A stretch of 64,000 nt of DNA from Deinococcus rubellus (GCF_025244745.1 NZ_CP104213.1:1514001-1578000), one strand, 5' to 3'. Shown: positions 53,791 through 62,779, counted from the first letter of the stretch. The notes: generated by a model from the sequence alone, not told the origin. Made by a program: numbers and translations.

Positions 53791-53975
53791 CTTCCCGCCT
53801 GGCTTTCAACCTCGGCGCGGCCCTGATCTTCGCTGGCATCGCCCTGCTGCTGACCCTCGACGCTTTCACCGGCCTTTCGCTGGCTGCTGTGGGCCTGATC
53901 GGGCTGGCCCTGGTACTGGCTGGAGTGGTTCTGACTCAACGCGCTGAAGTACCGGCCCTGGAGGCGACGAAATGA
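53787..53975 (+). CDS. Phage early protein, two-helix membrane protein
   Basis: The 62-residue protein starts at a TTG overlapping the previous stop as TTGA. It is mainly two membrane helices (AFNLGAALIFAGIALLLTL and LAAVGLIGLALVLAGVVL) with a short cytoplasmic tail. Function unknown. The start is inferred from the overlap pattern. Confidence 0.6.
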   Translation: MTSRLAFNLGAALIFAGIALLLTLDAFTGLSLAAVGLIGLALVLAGVVLTQRAEVPALEATK

Positions 53976-55123
53976 CCGCGATTGAAACCCGACCGCAGAA
54001 CATGCCCCTCGCACAGCCCGGCGATTTCAGCCGCGAGCAGATCGACCTGATTAAAAATACTGTCGCTGTCGGCTGTACCGACCTTGAGCTGGCGCTGTTC
54101 CTTGAAGTCTGCAAAAGCACGGGTTTAAGCCCCTTCGCTAAGCAGGTGTATGCCATCAAGCGCAAGTCAGGCCGCGAAGACAAGATGACCATTCAGACTG
54201 GCATCGACGGTTACCGCCTGATTGCCAGCCGCACCGGTACGCACCTCGGCACGTCTGACCCGGAGTTCGGGCCGCTGAATGCTGAGGGCTATCCAGAGTG
54301 GGCGCGGGTGGTTGCTCGGCGGTTGGTGCAGGGCCATATCGCGGAGTTCCCGGCGACGGCCCGCTGGAGCGAGTACGTTCAGACCAAGAACGAATGGAAA
54401 AACGGTCAGGCCACCGGCAACAAAACCGTTTCCGACATGTGGGCCAAGATGCCTTACACCATGCTGGGAAAGTGCTGCGAGGGATTGGCCCTGCGGAAAG
54501 CCTTCCCGGCTGAGCTTTCTGGCATCTACACCGACACCGAAATGGCCCAGGCGGACAATCCCGCCCCGGCTCCCCAACAGGCTCAGCCCCGCACGGTGGA
54601 TGTGACCCGGCAGATTGTCCAGGCGACGAATCCGAACGCCGCTCTTGAGGCTTGGGTGGTCAAGATCGGCGAGGCCGGAACAAAGATCAACGGTCTGGGA
54701 GGCCGTGAGCGGGCTGTCGCGGCGCTGGCGCACTTCCCCGACTGGCGCAAGGATGTTGAGCAGGCCAGAAGCGCATTCGACGCGCTGCGCGAGGTCGGCA
54801 GGCAGATCAAAGAAGAGCAGGCCGCAGCTCAGGACACGCCGCCCTTTGATGTGGCCCCAGTGGAAGAACTGCTGCTCAGCGAAGGCCAGCGCAAAGCGCT
54901 CTGTGCCCACGCAAGCCGGGCCGGAGCCAAGACCAGCGAAGACCGCGCCGCGCTTTGGGGCTACAGCTTAAACAGCGTCAAGCCGGAAGGCACAAAGACA
55001 CTCACCGCCGAGCAGGCCCACGTGCTCCTCGATACCTTCAGCGGCCTGGACAACAGCGAAGCGGAGCAGATGCTTGCTGAGGCTCGCCGCGCTTTCAAGT
55101 CCGCCGCCGAGGCCCAGTCATGA
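53972..55123 (+). CDS. bet: Phage recombination protein Bet (Red-beta family)
   Basis: Bet-family proteins anneal single strands during phage recombination. The N-terminal 200 residues fit the family: CTDLELALFLEVCKSTGLSPF, then YAIKRKSGRED, TIQTGIDGYRLIASRTG, and GKCCEGLALRKAFP. The protein is 383 residues, longer than lambda Bet (261), because of a C-terminal half with a Pro/Gln linker and a helical ending. No lambda-type exonuclease is adjacent, so its partner may be elsewhere. The ATG overlaps the previous stop as ATGA. Confidence 0.88.
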   Translation: MTAIETRPQNMPLAQPGDFSREQIDLIKNTVAVGCTDLELALFLEVCKSTGLSPFAKQVYAIKRKSGREDKMTIQTGIDGYRLIASRTGTHLGTSDPEFGPLNAEGYPEWARVVARRLVQGHIAEFPATARWSEYVQTKNEWKNGQATGNKTVSDMWAKMPYTMLGKCCEGLALRKAFPAELSGIYTDTEMAQADNPAPAPQQAQPRTVDVTRQIVQATNPNAALEAWVVKIGEAGTKINGLGGRERAVAALAHFPDWRKDVEQARSAFDALREVGRQIKEEQAAAQDTPPFDVAPVEELLLSEGQRKALCAHASRAGAKTSEDRAALWGYSLNSVKPEGTKTLTAEQAHVLLDTFSGLDNSEAEQMLAEARRAFKSAAEAQS

Positions 55124-55311
55124 GCAAAGAACCGAAGTACCTCGAAGTTCCCCAGGCCGCTGAGCGCCTGCACGTCTCGCCCGGCTTCCTGTACCGCGAA
55201 ATCCGCCTCGGGCGCTTCCCGGCTATCCGCCTGGGCCGCAAGCTGCTGCGCGTGCCGGTGGCTGAGCTGGAAGCCTGGCAGGCCAAGCAACTGGCGGCAG
55301 CGGCGGGATGA
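55120..55311 (+). CDS. Excisionase-like HTH protein
   Basis: The 63-residue protein is a single MerR/Xis-type winged helix: YLEVPQAAERLHVSPGFLYREI then LGRFPAIRLGRKLLRVPVAELEAW. This is the HTH_17 type found in excisionases and AlpA-like regulators. Its distance from the integrase gene (7 kb) makes a regulatory role as likely as excision. ATG overlaps the previous stop as ATGA. Confidence 0.78.
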   Translation: MSKEPKYLEVPQAAERLHVSPGFLYREIRLGRFPAIRLGRKLLRVPVAELEAWQAKQLAAAAG

Positions 55312-57146
55312 AGCACTCCTACGCCCCACTCTTCCCCTACCTCGCCGCTCGCAGAAATGCGGGCCTGCTGGCCGAGGGTGAACTGGTCATCGACAACTTC
55401 GCCGGAGCGGGTGGGGCCAGCAGCGGCATGGAACGCGCCCTGGGTCGCCCGGTGGACCACGCCATCAACCATGATCCGGTGGCCGTGGGCCTGCACCGCG
55501 TCAACCACCCGCACAGCCATCACAGCGTGGAGGACGTGTGGCAGGTTCACCCGCTGGACATCACCAGGGGGCAGCGCGTGGCGCTCTGCTGGTTCAGTCC
55601 CACCTGTACCCACTTCAGCAAAGCGAAAGGCGCAGGCCTGCTGGACCGGAAGATTCGCGGCCTCGCCTGGGTGGCGCTGCGCTGGGCCGCGCTGGTCAAG
55701 CCCCGCGTCATCATCCTTGAGAACGTCGAAGAGTTCCAGACCTGGGGGCCGCTGCAAGACGATGGCCGACCCTGCCCGAAAGACAGGGGGCGCACCTTCA
55801 ACAGCTTCGTCAACGCCCTGCGCTATCAGGGGTACGCGGTGGAGTGGCGCGAGCTGCGTGCCTGCGATTACGGCACGCCAACGATCCGCAAGCGCCTGTT
55901 CCTGGTTGCCCGGCGCGATGGCCTGCCGATCATCTGGCCCGCGCCCACGCATGCCAAACCCAGCGACCCCCGAGTGAAAGCGGGCCTGCTCCAGCCCTGG
56001 CGCACAGCCGCTTCGTGCATCGACTGGAGCCTGGACGCGCCCAGTATCTTCACCCGCAAAAAAGCGCTGGTCCCAGCCACCATGAAGCGCATCGCGCGCG
56101 GCATCGAGCGGTTCGTGCTCAATGCGCCGGAGCCGTTCATCGTCACCTGCAACCACGGCGGCGAGGCATTCCGGGGGCAGGATCTGGCCGAGCCGATGAA
56201 GACGGTGACGGCGGCGTATGACGCGCACGGCCTGGTGCAGCCAGTGCTCGCGCCCTGCGTGACCAACAAGCAGCATCAGGCCCCGGCCCGCAGCGCCCAG
56301 GAACCGCTCAGCACTGTCACCACCAACCACAACAAGAACGAACTGCTGACCGGCTATCTGGTGCCGCGCTATGGCGAGAACGTGGGCCAGGCCAGCCGGG
56401 CGGTCAGCGTCGAGCTGCCTTCGCCCACGGTAGTCACCACCGGCAACGGCAGTCGCCTGGCTGTGGCCTCGCTGGTCAAGCACTACGGCGGCACTTACCA
56501 GGGCGCAGGCATCGCCGTGAGTGGGCCGCTGGATACTGTGACCACCGTCGATCACCACGCCCTGCTGAGCGGCCATCTCGCCACTTACTACAGCCAGGAC
56601 GGGCGCGGCGACCCTGGCCAGCCCGCGAATGAACCGCTCCGCACAGTGCCGACGGTGGACCGCTTCGCGCCGACCCTGGCCACGCTGATGCGCCAGTTTG
56701 GGACCAGCAAGGCCGCTGACGTGTCCGCGCCGCTGGGCACCATCGTCACCACCGGGCAGGGCAAGACCGGTGTCATCACTGCAACCTGCCAGCCTGCCCT
56801 GCCAGCCGAAATGCTCGCCCGCGCCCGTCAGGTCTACGCCCTGCTGAACGAGTACGCGCCGCAGGCCCTGGAGCAGCATGCCGATCACGCGCAGCAGCTG
56901 GTGCTGGTCACGGTCAAGGGCGAGCTGTACGTCCTGGCCGACATCGGTATGCGGATGCTGACGCCGCGCGAACTGGCGAAGTGCCAGGGCTTCAGTGACG
57001 ACTACGTGCTGGAGCGCACCGCCGAGGGCAAGCCGGTCAGCAAGGCCGCGCAGGTCCGGGCCATCGGAAACAGCGTCTGCCCCGACCTGGCAGCAGCACT
57101 CACCCACGCCAATTTGAGCGTGGCACTTCAAGAGGCGGCGGACTGA
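55308..57146 (+). CDS. DNA (cytosine-5-)-methyltransferase with repeat-bearing recognition region
   Basis: The 612-residue protein has C5-methyltransferase motifs: I DNFAGAGG (29-36), IV with catalytic Cys100 in FSPTCTHFSKAK, VI ENV (138-140), VIII IRKRLFLVARR and X RAIGNSVCP near the C-terminus. Motif IV is a PTC variant. Between residues 295 and 482 lie six copies of a PLxTVTT-like unit spaced 32-38 residues apart, filling the target-recognition region. It probably protects phage DNA from host restriction; no partner endonuclease is adjacent. ATG overlaps the previous stop as ATGA. Confidence 0.88.
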   Translation: MKHSYAPLFPYLAARRNAGLLAEGELVIDNFAGAGGASSGMERALGRPVDHAINHDPVAVGLHRVNHPHSHHSVEDVWQVHPLDITRGQRVALCWFSPTCTHFSKAKGAGLLDRKIRGLAWVALRWAALVKPRVIILENVEEFQTWGPLQDDGRPCPKDRGRTFNSFVNALRYQGYAVEWRELRACDYGTPTIRKRLFLVARRDGLPIIWPAPTHAKPSDPRVKAGLLQPWRTAASCIDWSLDAPSIFTRKKALVPATMKRIARGIERFVLNAPEPFIVTCNHGGEAFRGQDLAEPMKTVTAAYDAHGLVQPVLAPCVTNKQHQAPARSAQEPLSTVTTNHNKNELLTGYLVPRYGENVGQASRAVSVELPSPTVVTTGNGSRLAVASLVKHYGGTYQGAGIAVSGPLDTVTTVDHHALLSGHLATYYSQDGRGDPGQPANEPLRTVPTVDRFAPTLATLMRQFGTSKAADVSAPLGTIVTTGQGKTGVITATCQPALPAEMLARARQVYALLNEYAPQALEQHADHAQQLVLVTVKGELYVLADIGMRMLTPRELAKCQGFSDDYVLERTAEGKPVSKAAQVRAIGNSVCPDLAAALTHANLSVALQEAAD

Positions 57147-57265
57147 TGCCTGACTACCGGACCCACCCCACGACCCTGCACGCGGCCCTGGCCGTCAATG
57201 CCCGCCTGCCTTTCCACCCTTTGGACCGTCGGCCAGCGCGTCAGCACGCGCACCGGGGAGGCTGA
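57146..57265 (+). CDS. Possible 39-residue phage ORF
   Basis: An ATG overlapping the methyltransferase stop (TGATG) opens a 39-codon frame rich in His, Arg and Pro, ending just before the next gene. Position in the coupled chain is the only support. Confidence 0.3.
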   Translation: MPDYRTHPTTLHAALAVNARLPFHPLDRRPARQHAHRGG

Positions 57266-57271
57266 GTAGCT

Positions 57272-57688
57272 GTGAGCAACATTTCGATGACACGCCAGAA
57301 CTTCCAGCCCAGCGCCAAGCTCGGCGTCTCCTGGCCCATCTTCATCCTCGGCGAGCGCGGCGAGGTAGAGGGCATCAACATGCTGGATGCCCTCTACCCC
57401 GCATCGGTAGACGAAGCGCGGGCGCTGTACCTGCCGATCTTTGAGCGCGTCTGCCCCGCCGCCGCTGTCGGCCTGGCTCTCGCCGAAGACGAAGCGCTGA
57501 CCTACTGGGTCAACGTGCTGCGCGGGCCGCTGCTGACCGGCGAGCATGACGAGCTGACCTTCCTGCCGAGTTGGTGCAAGGCAGACGGCATGACGCTCAC
57601 AGGCCTGACGCGCCTGCTGGCCCTGCACCCGGATCAGCGCATGGACGTGTTCATGGCTGCGATGGAACTGACAGGAATGGGGCTGTGA
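57272..57688 (+). CDS. Phage early protein, unknown
   Basis: The 138-residue protein starts at GTG 57272 with GGGGAGG about 11 bases upstream. It looks like a compact globular protein (LGVSWPIFILGERGEVEGINM, then LTRLLALHPDQRMDVFMAAMEL) without a recognised domain. Its TGA overlaps the next start. Confidence 0.65.
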   Translation: MSNISMTRQNFQPSAKLGVSWPIFILGERGEVEGINMLDALYPASVDEARALYLPIFERVCPAAAVGLALAEDEALTYWVNVLRGPLLTGEHDELTFLPSWCKADGMTLTGLTRLLALHPDQRMDVFMAAMELTGMGL

Positions 57689-58710
57689 GCAACATCAAGC
57701 CGCGTGGTAACAGTTTCGCCTTGGGCATGTTCGTCCACAGCGACGTGGATGACAGCGATTTAACCGTATACGAGTTCAGGGTCTACTCACACCTTTGCCG
57801 CCGGGTGGGTGACGAGCGGCGAGTTTGGGAAGGGCAAAAAAGGATCGCCGCTTGCTGCAAGATGAGCCGCCCGGCGGTTCAGAAAGCTCTGTATGGTTTG
57901 CGTGATAAAGGCTGGCTGGAACTGCGCGAACGCTTCCGAGAAGAGGACAACAGCCAGACCACAAACGACATCATTTTGCTAGGCCCCCCCGCCTCTGAGA
58001 AAGGCACCCCCCGCACGCCAGAAAGGCAGGGGCCGCCTCTGAGAAAGGCACCTGAAGTAGATCCTTTAGAAGTAGATCCAGGGGAAGGAAGGGAAGGCGA
58101 CTTCAATAATTCTGCAGAACCGAAGCCGCCAGCCACCCCAGAAGATCAAAAAATAGATTTGGCATCTGATATTGATCTGCCCTCACAGGAAGAAAACGAC
58201 CTGGCACCTGTTGCACCTGAAACGTACCCAGCGAACAGCGCACAAAGCACGGTTCCGGGGCGCGGCGCGGCGGCGGGCGGCGAGGACGCGATAGTTTTGT
58301 TTCACGGCCTGCTGGGCTACGGGTTTGTAAGCCGCTACCAGAAAGATTTACCGCGCTGGGCCGAACAGTACACGCCCGCGTTCATCCGACTGGCCCGTGA
58401 CCTGGCAAACACCCTGCCCGGCGCTAAGGGTCAGTTCACCATTGCGGACCTGCTCAATCAGGACAGCCGCAAGCCCTGGCCTGTCGAGCTGGTTCAGCAG
58501 TACAAAGCCGACCTGAAAGCCAAACACACGGCCCCGGCTGACCGCGTGCCGGTCCTGGGTGAAATCCTCGTCTGCGGCCCCAACTCCGGCAAGGTGCTGG
58601 AAGTGCTGCACGCTGACCGGCTGGTGAGCATCCAGACCGGCCCCGGCCTGGCCGATTACCTCACCGTGCCCTGGGCCAGCACGCAGCCCGCCGTGAGGCG
58701 CAGCGCATGA
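57685..58710 (+). CDS. Phage replication initiator-like winged-helix protein
   Basis: The 341-residue protein has an N-terminal winged-helix region (VYEFRVYSHLCRRVGDE, then KRIAACCKMSRPAVQKALYGLRDKGWLEL), a long disordered Pro/Glu-rich linker (about residues 105-195) and a C-terminal domain (LLGYGFVSRYQKDLPRWAEQYTP). This layout and its place directly before a DnaB-type helicase match lambda O/DnaT-like initiators. The linker DNA is AT-richer than its surroundings, and phage origins are often embedded there. GTG overlaps the previous stop as GTGA. Confidence 0.72.
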   Translation: MSNIKPRGNSFALGMFVHSDVDDSDLTVYEFRVYSHLCRRVGDERRVWEGQKRIAACCKMSRPAVQKALYGLRDKGWLELRERFREEDNSQTTNDIILLGPPASEKGTPRTPERQGPPLRKAPEVDPLEVDPGEGREGDFNNSAEPKPPATPEDQKIDLASDIDLPSQEENDLAPVAPETYPANSAQSTVPGRGAAAGGEDAIVLFHGLLGYGFVSRYQKDLPRWAEQYTPAFIRLARDLANTLPGAKGQFTIADLLNQDSRKPWPVELVQQYKADLKAKHTAPADRVPVLGEILVCGPNSGKVLEVLHADRLVSIQTGPGLADYLTVPWASTQPAVRRSA

Positions 58711-60026
58711 GCCTGCCCGAGTTCGGTTTCGACCCGCGCAACCCCGGCCACCTGGAGAAGTCGCTGATCGGCACGGCCCTGCTGGACCCGGAAGTGCTGG
58801 AGCTGCCGGAAGTGCGCGCCCTCCAGCCGCATCACTTCGTCCACTACGGCGGTTTGTGGCAACTGACCCGCGAGGTTCACGCAGCGGGCAACCTGGGCGT
58901 TGTGGCCCTTGCCGAGCATCAGCATGATCCGCGCTGGCCAGTGGGCATGACCCTGAACGATCTCATCAGCCTGGACGCCTACAGCCTGCAACCCCGCGAG
59001 CTGCCCGCCGTGGCTCGTGGGGTTCTGAGCACTTACCGCGCCACAGAAGCCCATCGCAGCGCCGCCGTGCTGGCCCGCACGCTCAGCGAGCCGGAAGCGG
59101 ACGCCCTGGGCGCGATCACGAGCACGCACGCCCGCCTGGGTGAGCTGCTGGCCGAGACGCCGAGCAGCAGCACCGTGAGCGTGGCCGACGATCTGGGCAC
59201 CGCGATTGACCGGCTCCTGCACCCCATGCATTACCGGGGCATTACCACTGGCCTGCCGAGCTTCGATGCAGTGCTGGGCGGCTGGCAGCCCCGGACGCTG
59301 AACATCCTCGCTGCAAGGCCAAGCGTCGGTAAATCGGCGCTGGTCAGCCAGTTTGCCCAGAGTGCGGCGCTCGGCGATCAGCGCGGGCCGGGGCGGGTGC
59401 TGATGTTCAGCTTGGAGGACGGCGCGCTCATCACCCGCCAGCGCACCCTTAGCCGGATCAGCGGCGTGGACCTGCGCCACGACGCCGCGCCGATGGTGGG
59501 TGCTGAGCACCGTCTCAAGCAGGCCGCCGGGAAGCTCGAAGCCATGCGCCCCCACTGGATGATCGACGAGGAATCCAGTCTGGAGGGCATCGTCAGCGCC
59601 TGCTGGCGGGAGCACGCTGCCGCGCCGCTCAGCCTCATCATCGTCGACCAGCTCAGCCACGTCCGGGCCAGCGCTCCAAGAGGGCAAGCCGACAACCGCA
59701 CCCAGCTCTACGGCTACATCACCAAGACGCTCAAGCAGGACGTGGCCAAGCGCTTAGGCGTGCCGGTGCTGCTGGTCAGCCAGCTCTCCCGTGAAGTGAC
59801 GAAGCGCGGCGAGAACCGCCCCGATCTGCCTGACCTGCGAGACAGCGGCGAGCTGGAGCAGGACGCCGACACCGTGACATTCATTCACCGGCCCGACTAC
59901 TACGACCCCGCAGACAGCCCCGGCCAGGCGGAATTGATCGTCAGGAAGAACCGCAACGGTCCGACGAAGACCGTGCATCTGAACGCCAATTTGCGGACGT
60001 TCAGCTTCAAGGAGAACCCGAGATGA
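58707..60026 (+). CDS. DnaB-type replicative DNA helicase
   Basis: The 439-residue helicase has the DnaB N-terminal domain (LEKSLIGTALLDPEVL) and a RecA-like C-terminal domain with Walker A ARPSVGKSA (202-210), Walker B-like LIIVDQLSH and the DnaB arginine-finger region RDSGELEQDADTV. It unwinds DNA for phage replication with the initiator-like protein encoded just upstream. ATG overlaps the previous stop as ATGA. Confidence 0.92.
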   Translation: MSLPEFGFDPRNPGHLEKSLIGTALLDPEVLELPEVRALQPHHFVHYGGLWQLTREVHAAGNLGVVALAEHQHDPRWPVGMTLNDLISLDAYSLQPRELPAVARGVLSTYRATEAHRSAAVLARTLSEPEADALGAITSTHARLGELLAETPSSSTVSVADDLGTAIDRLLHPMHYRGITTGLPSFDAVLGGWQPRTLNILAARPSVGKSALVSQFAQSAALGDQRGPGRVLMFSLEDGALITRQRTLSRISGVDLRHDAAPMVGAEHRLKQAAGKLEAMRPHWMIDEESSLEGIVSACWREHAAAPLSLIIVDQLSHVRASAPRGQADNRTQLYGYITKTLKQDVAKRLGVPVLLVSQLSREVTKRGENRPDLPDLRDSGELEQDADTVTFIHRPDYYDPADSPGQAELIVRKNRNGPTKTVHLNANLRTFSFKENPR

Positions 60027-60268
60027 GCTACTGGCAAAGCAGAGCGGGCAAAGTCATTTGGCCCATCGTGGAGGCTGGCCGCAAAGCAGGCGAGGCCCCG
60101 AAAGCCGTCCTCGCGCAGATTGACGCCGCGTACCCGTTCGGCGCGCGCGAGCACCACCCGTACAAGATGTGGCTCGCCGTGCGCCGCGAGGCTGTCCGGC
60201 GGCTTGGCCTGGAGAAAGCAGCGCTGGCACCGAAGCTCGCACCCTTGTTCGAGGAGGCCCGGCAATGA
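60023..60268 (+). CDS. Phage early protein, unknown
   Basis: The 81-residue protein is basic and helical (AGKVIWPIVEAGRKAGEAPKAV, then MWLAVRREAVRRLG). It could bind nucleic acid. ATG overlaps the helicase stop as ATGA. Confidence 0.68.
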   Translation: MSYWQSRAGKVIWPIVEAGRKAGEAPKAVLAQIDAAYPFGAREHHPYKMWLAVRREAVRRLGLEKAALAPKLAPLFEEARQ

Positions 60269-60525
60269 CCGCCCCGGCCATCACCCGCCACGCCCTAGAC
60301 CGTGCCCGCACCCGCTGGCAGTGCCCCGACGATCAAGCCGCCCGCGAAGCCATCGCCCGCGTGATCGAAGAAGGCCAGCACCGCCAGGTCAACGCCGAGC
60401 GCGAGGTCTACACCCTCGGCTCGCACGTCTGCCGGATCGATCCCCGCGCCTGCACCGTCGTCACCGTCCTGGTGCGAGGTCAGCGCCGCCTGAAACGCCT
60501 GTGCCGCCAGATGCGAGGTCAATAA
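60265..60525 (+). CDS. Phage early protein, unknown
   Basis: The 86-residue protein has a basic helix-rich start (ITRHALDRARTRWQCPDDQAA) and a beta-hairpin end (EVYTLGSHVCRIDPRACTVVTVL). The ATRHALDRAR-type opening resembles small RelE-like or DUF-type folds, too weakly to assign. ATG overlaps the previous stop as ATGA. Confidence 0.65.
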   Translation: MTAPAITRHALDRARTRWQCPDDQAAREAIARVIEEGQHRQVNAEREVYTLGSHVCRIDPRACTVVTVLVRGQRRLKRLCRQMRGQ

Positions 60526-61107
60526 ATGCCAGTCAAGCGCCACTATGCCGACAAGGCCGCCGTGAAGTTCCTGCGCGGCACCGTCCACACCAGCCCAGAC
60601 GAAGCCATCGCCGCCGGAGCCAGGACTGAAGAGCAGTGGTCGGCGTTCATGAAAGGGGAGGCGGCCCGGTTCTGGAGCGAGAACGGCCAGAAAGCACGGC
60701 GGGCCGTCCGGAAGCGTCACAAGGTCAAGACCCAAAAAACCCGCCTGAATGTAAGCCAACGTCTCAAATATCTCCCTCAAAGTGAGGAAATTGGTCAAAA
60801 AAGACCGAATACTGACGTGCTGGCGCTGGAAAAACGTGCTTCAGAGTGGGCCAATATCGGCGGGATTGGCCGGGCTGGAATTGAAAAGTCCGCCCGCGCC
60901 GCCTACGCGCTCTATCTCGACTTCGCCCGTCATGCGGTGGCCGGTGACTTCCCTGGCTGGCTGGCCGCCCGGTCCGGTGCCCACCCAGAAACCTGCCGCC
61001 GCCGCTTCAAGGCTGGGTCCGCCTTGGCCCTCGGCGTCAATCCCAGGTGGAATCAGTCGGGCCTGCTCGCCGAGCTGCGCGAACGCGAAACGAACGGAGC
61101 CGTATGA
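60526..61107 (+). CDS. Phage protein, basic, unknown
   Basis: The 193-residue protein has a very basic centre (ARRAVRKRHKVKTQKTR) and a helical C-terminal half (SARAAYALYLDFARHAVAGD, then ETCRRRFKAGSALALG). DNA or RNA binding is plausible. The ATG follows the previous TAA directly. No family recognised. Confidence 0.65.
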   Translation: MPVKRHYADKAAVKFLRGTVHTSPDEAIAAGARTEEQWSAFMKGEAARFWSENGQKARRAVRKRHKVKTQKTRLNVSQRLKYLPQSEEIGQKRPNTDVLALEKRASEWANIGGIGRAGIEKSARAAYALYLDFARHAVAGDFPGWLAARSGAHPETCRRRFKAGSALALGVNPRWNQSGLLAELRERETNGAV

Positions 61108-61394
61108 GCCGCAACACTGCGCCTGACCTGGCGGACGTGACGGGGTATGAGCGGCCTCACGCCAGCCCTCACGCGGCCCAGGCGGCCCGTTACCTGCTTG
61201 ATGATCTGAAGAGCCGCGCCCTGGTGGCAGAGAGTATTGACGAGGCCATCAGCCGGGGCTACCTGACGGATCTGCAGTGGTGCGAGACGCTGGACATCTT
61301 CCGAGAAGGCCTTCCTGAACGGCTGCCACTCGCTGAGCAGAAGCGGGAGTGGTATCTCCAGCGCCGCGCCCGACTGCAAGCGGGGCCGCAGTGA
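61104..61394 (+). CDS. Phage protein, unknown
   Basis: The 96-residue protein is helical and charged (AQAARYLLDDLKSRALVAES, then EQKREWYLQRRARL). ATG overlaps the previous stop as ATGA. No family recognised. Confidence 0.63.
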   Translation: MSRNTAPDLADVTGYERPHASPHAAQAARYLLDDLKSRALVAESIDEAISRGYLTDLQWCETLDIFREGLPERLPLAEQKREWYLQRRARLQAGPQ

Positions 61395-61966
61395 CCGCCC
61401 GCGTGCCTAGCCTCGAAGTCCGCGCCCTCACGCTCGAACAGGAAATGGCCGCCTGGGGCCAACGCTTCCAGGCCACGCAGCGCAGCATGGCAGACCGCGC
61501 CCGCGAAGCCCGCGTCCTTCACCTCCGCTGGCTGGCCGCCGGGCATCAGGGTGACTTCAGCACCACGCTCAGCAAAGCCGCCGGGATCAGCCGCACAACC
61601 GCCTGGCGACTCTGGCGCGCTGGCCTCGCCCTCGAAGCCGGAGTGAGCGCCCAGGCAGATCAGACAGACCTGATCGAAGCTGCCAGAGCGCTGGACAAGG
61701 GCGTAACCGTGCCGGAAATCGACAAGGCCATCGCCGCCGGGACGCTCAGGGACGTGACGAATCTGGCAGACGTGGGCATGGTAGGCCGCCAGATGAGCGC
61801 AGACGCTGCTGGACTCAGGGAGCGGGTTCAGCAGCGCCTCGGTCTGTTCGGGCTCGACCACCTGCCGCCCGTTGAGCGGGACGAACTGGTGTTCAGCGCC
61901 TTCCTGTCGATTTCAGATGAAACGCTGCGCGGGATTGTCAGCAGCTACCGGAGAGTGACCGAGTGA
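61391..61966 (+). CDS. Phage protein with HTH-like segment
   Basis: The 191-residue protein has a helix-turn-helix-like segment, TTLSKAAGISRTTAWRLWRAG, followed by helical sequence. It may be a regulator or terminase-small-subunit-like protein; I cannot decide. GTG overlaps the previous stop as GTGA. Confidence 0.62.
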   Translation: MTARVPSLEVRALTLEQEMAAWGQRFQATQRSMADRAREARVLHLRWLAAGHQGDFSTTLSKAAGISRTTAWRLWRAGLALEAGVSAQADQTDLIEAARALDKGVTVPEIDKAIAAGTLRDVTNLADVGMVGRQMSADAAGLRERVQQRLGLFGLDHLPPVERDELVFSAFLSISDETLRGIVSSYRRVTE

Positions 61967-62169
61967 AGCCGCGCAAGTATCGCTGGATTACCACCGGCCA
62001 GGAATACCGCTACGGCCCGAAAGAGGGCAAAGGCGACGATGCCCGGCGCGGCACCGCCTGCACCGCCCTGACCGTGCCCCGCGCTGGCAGCAGGCCCGCC
62101 AATGTTCTGGTGCAGTGGCCCGACGGTCACACGGCCATCGTGCCGTCCGGTGTGCTGAGGGCTACATGA
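61963..62169 (+). CDS. Small basic phage protein
   Basis: The 68-residue protein is basic and beta-rich (YRWITTGQEYRYGPKEGKG, then VLVQWPDGHTAIVPSGVL), similar to small SH3-like folds by eye only. GTG overlaps the previous stop as GTGA. Confidence 0.6.
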   Translation: MKPRKYRWITTGQEYRYGPKEGKGDDARRGTACTALTVPRAGSRPANVLVQWPDGHTAIVPSGVLRAT

Positions 62170-62228
62170 ACCGCTCTCGCAGCCGACCCCGCCCCCGCAG
62201 GCACCGCCACCGCAACAGGAGGCCCAAA

Positions 62229-62453
62229 GTGAATGATCCCGCTGCCCTTGCCCTGCTCACGGCTAGCGCCGCGAGTGCGCCCGCCTTCGAGCACCTGAGC
62301 GCTCTGCACGCTCAAGCCGGAGTCGAGTGGCACCACGCCCGCACGCTCGCCCGCCAGCTCGTCAAAGGTGGGCTGTGGGCCGTGACGGGCCGGGCTGAGC
62401 AGACGCGGTACGTCATCACGCCGGACGGCCTGGCGCTGCTGGAAGGCCAGTGA
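62229..62453 (+). CDS. Small winged-helix phage protein
   Basis: The 74-residue protein looks like a winged helix (AFEHLSALHAQAGVEWHHARTL, then TRYVITPDGLALLEG). I chose GTG 62229 because AGGAGG lies exactly 6 bases upstream (62217-62222). An ATG at 62166 overlaps the previous stop as ATGA and would add 21 Arg-rich residues, so both starts are possible. Confidence 0.62.
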   Translation: MNDPAALALLTASAASAPAFEHLSALHAQAGVEWHHARTLARQLVKGGLWAVTGRAEQTRYVITPDGLALLEGQ

Positions 62454-62779
62454 GCCGACCCTTCGCCCATCACAAGTTCAGTGCCGTTCGCACCGAGCGG
62501 GACGGGATAAGTTTTCCCAGCAAAGCCGAAGCCGCCCGCTTCGACCAGCTCAAGCTGCTGGAAAAGGCGGGCGATGTGGTGGGTTTCATGCGCCAGCCGG
62601 TGTTCTATCTGCCGGGCGGCACGCGCTACGTGGCGGACTTCCTGATCTTCTGGAGCGGGGGCCGGGTGACTGCCGAAGACGTGAAAGGCATGGAAACCGA
62701 AGGCTTCAAAATCAAGTTCCGAGAGGTCAAGGCCGCCTATCCCTGGATGGAGTTTGAGCTGTTCAAAGCTGGGCGCTAG
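62450..62779 (+). CDS. DUF1064 family protein, PD-(D/E)XK nuclease candidate
   Basis: The 109-residue protein matches DUF1064: HHKFSAVRTERDGISFPSKAEAARFDQL, then Q-rich strand VFYLPGGTRYVADFLIF and AEDVKGMETEGFKIKFREV. The Glu of KAEA, Asp of VADF and the D-V-K triplet are spaced like a PD-(D/E)XK active site, so it may resolve or nick DNA during replication. It is the last gene of the rightward chain, with a GTGA overlap upstream and a terminator downstream. Confidence 0.82.
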   Translation: MSRPFAHHKFSAVRTERDGISFPSKAEAARFDQLKLLEKAGDVVGFMRQPVFYLPGGTRYVADFLIFWSGGRVTAEDVKGMETEGFKIKFREVKAAYPWMEFELFKAGR

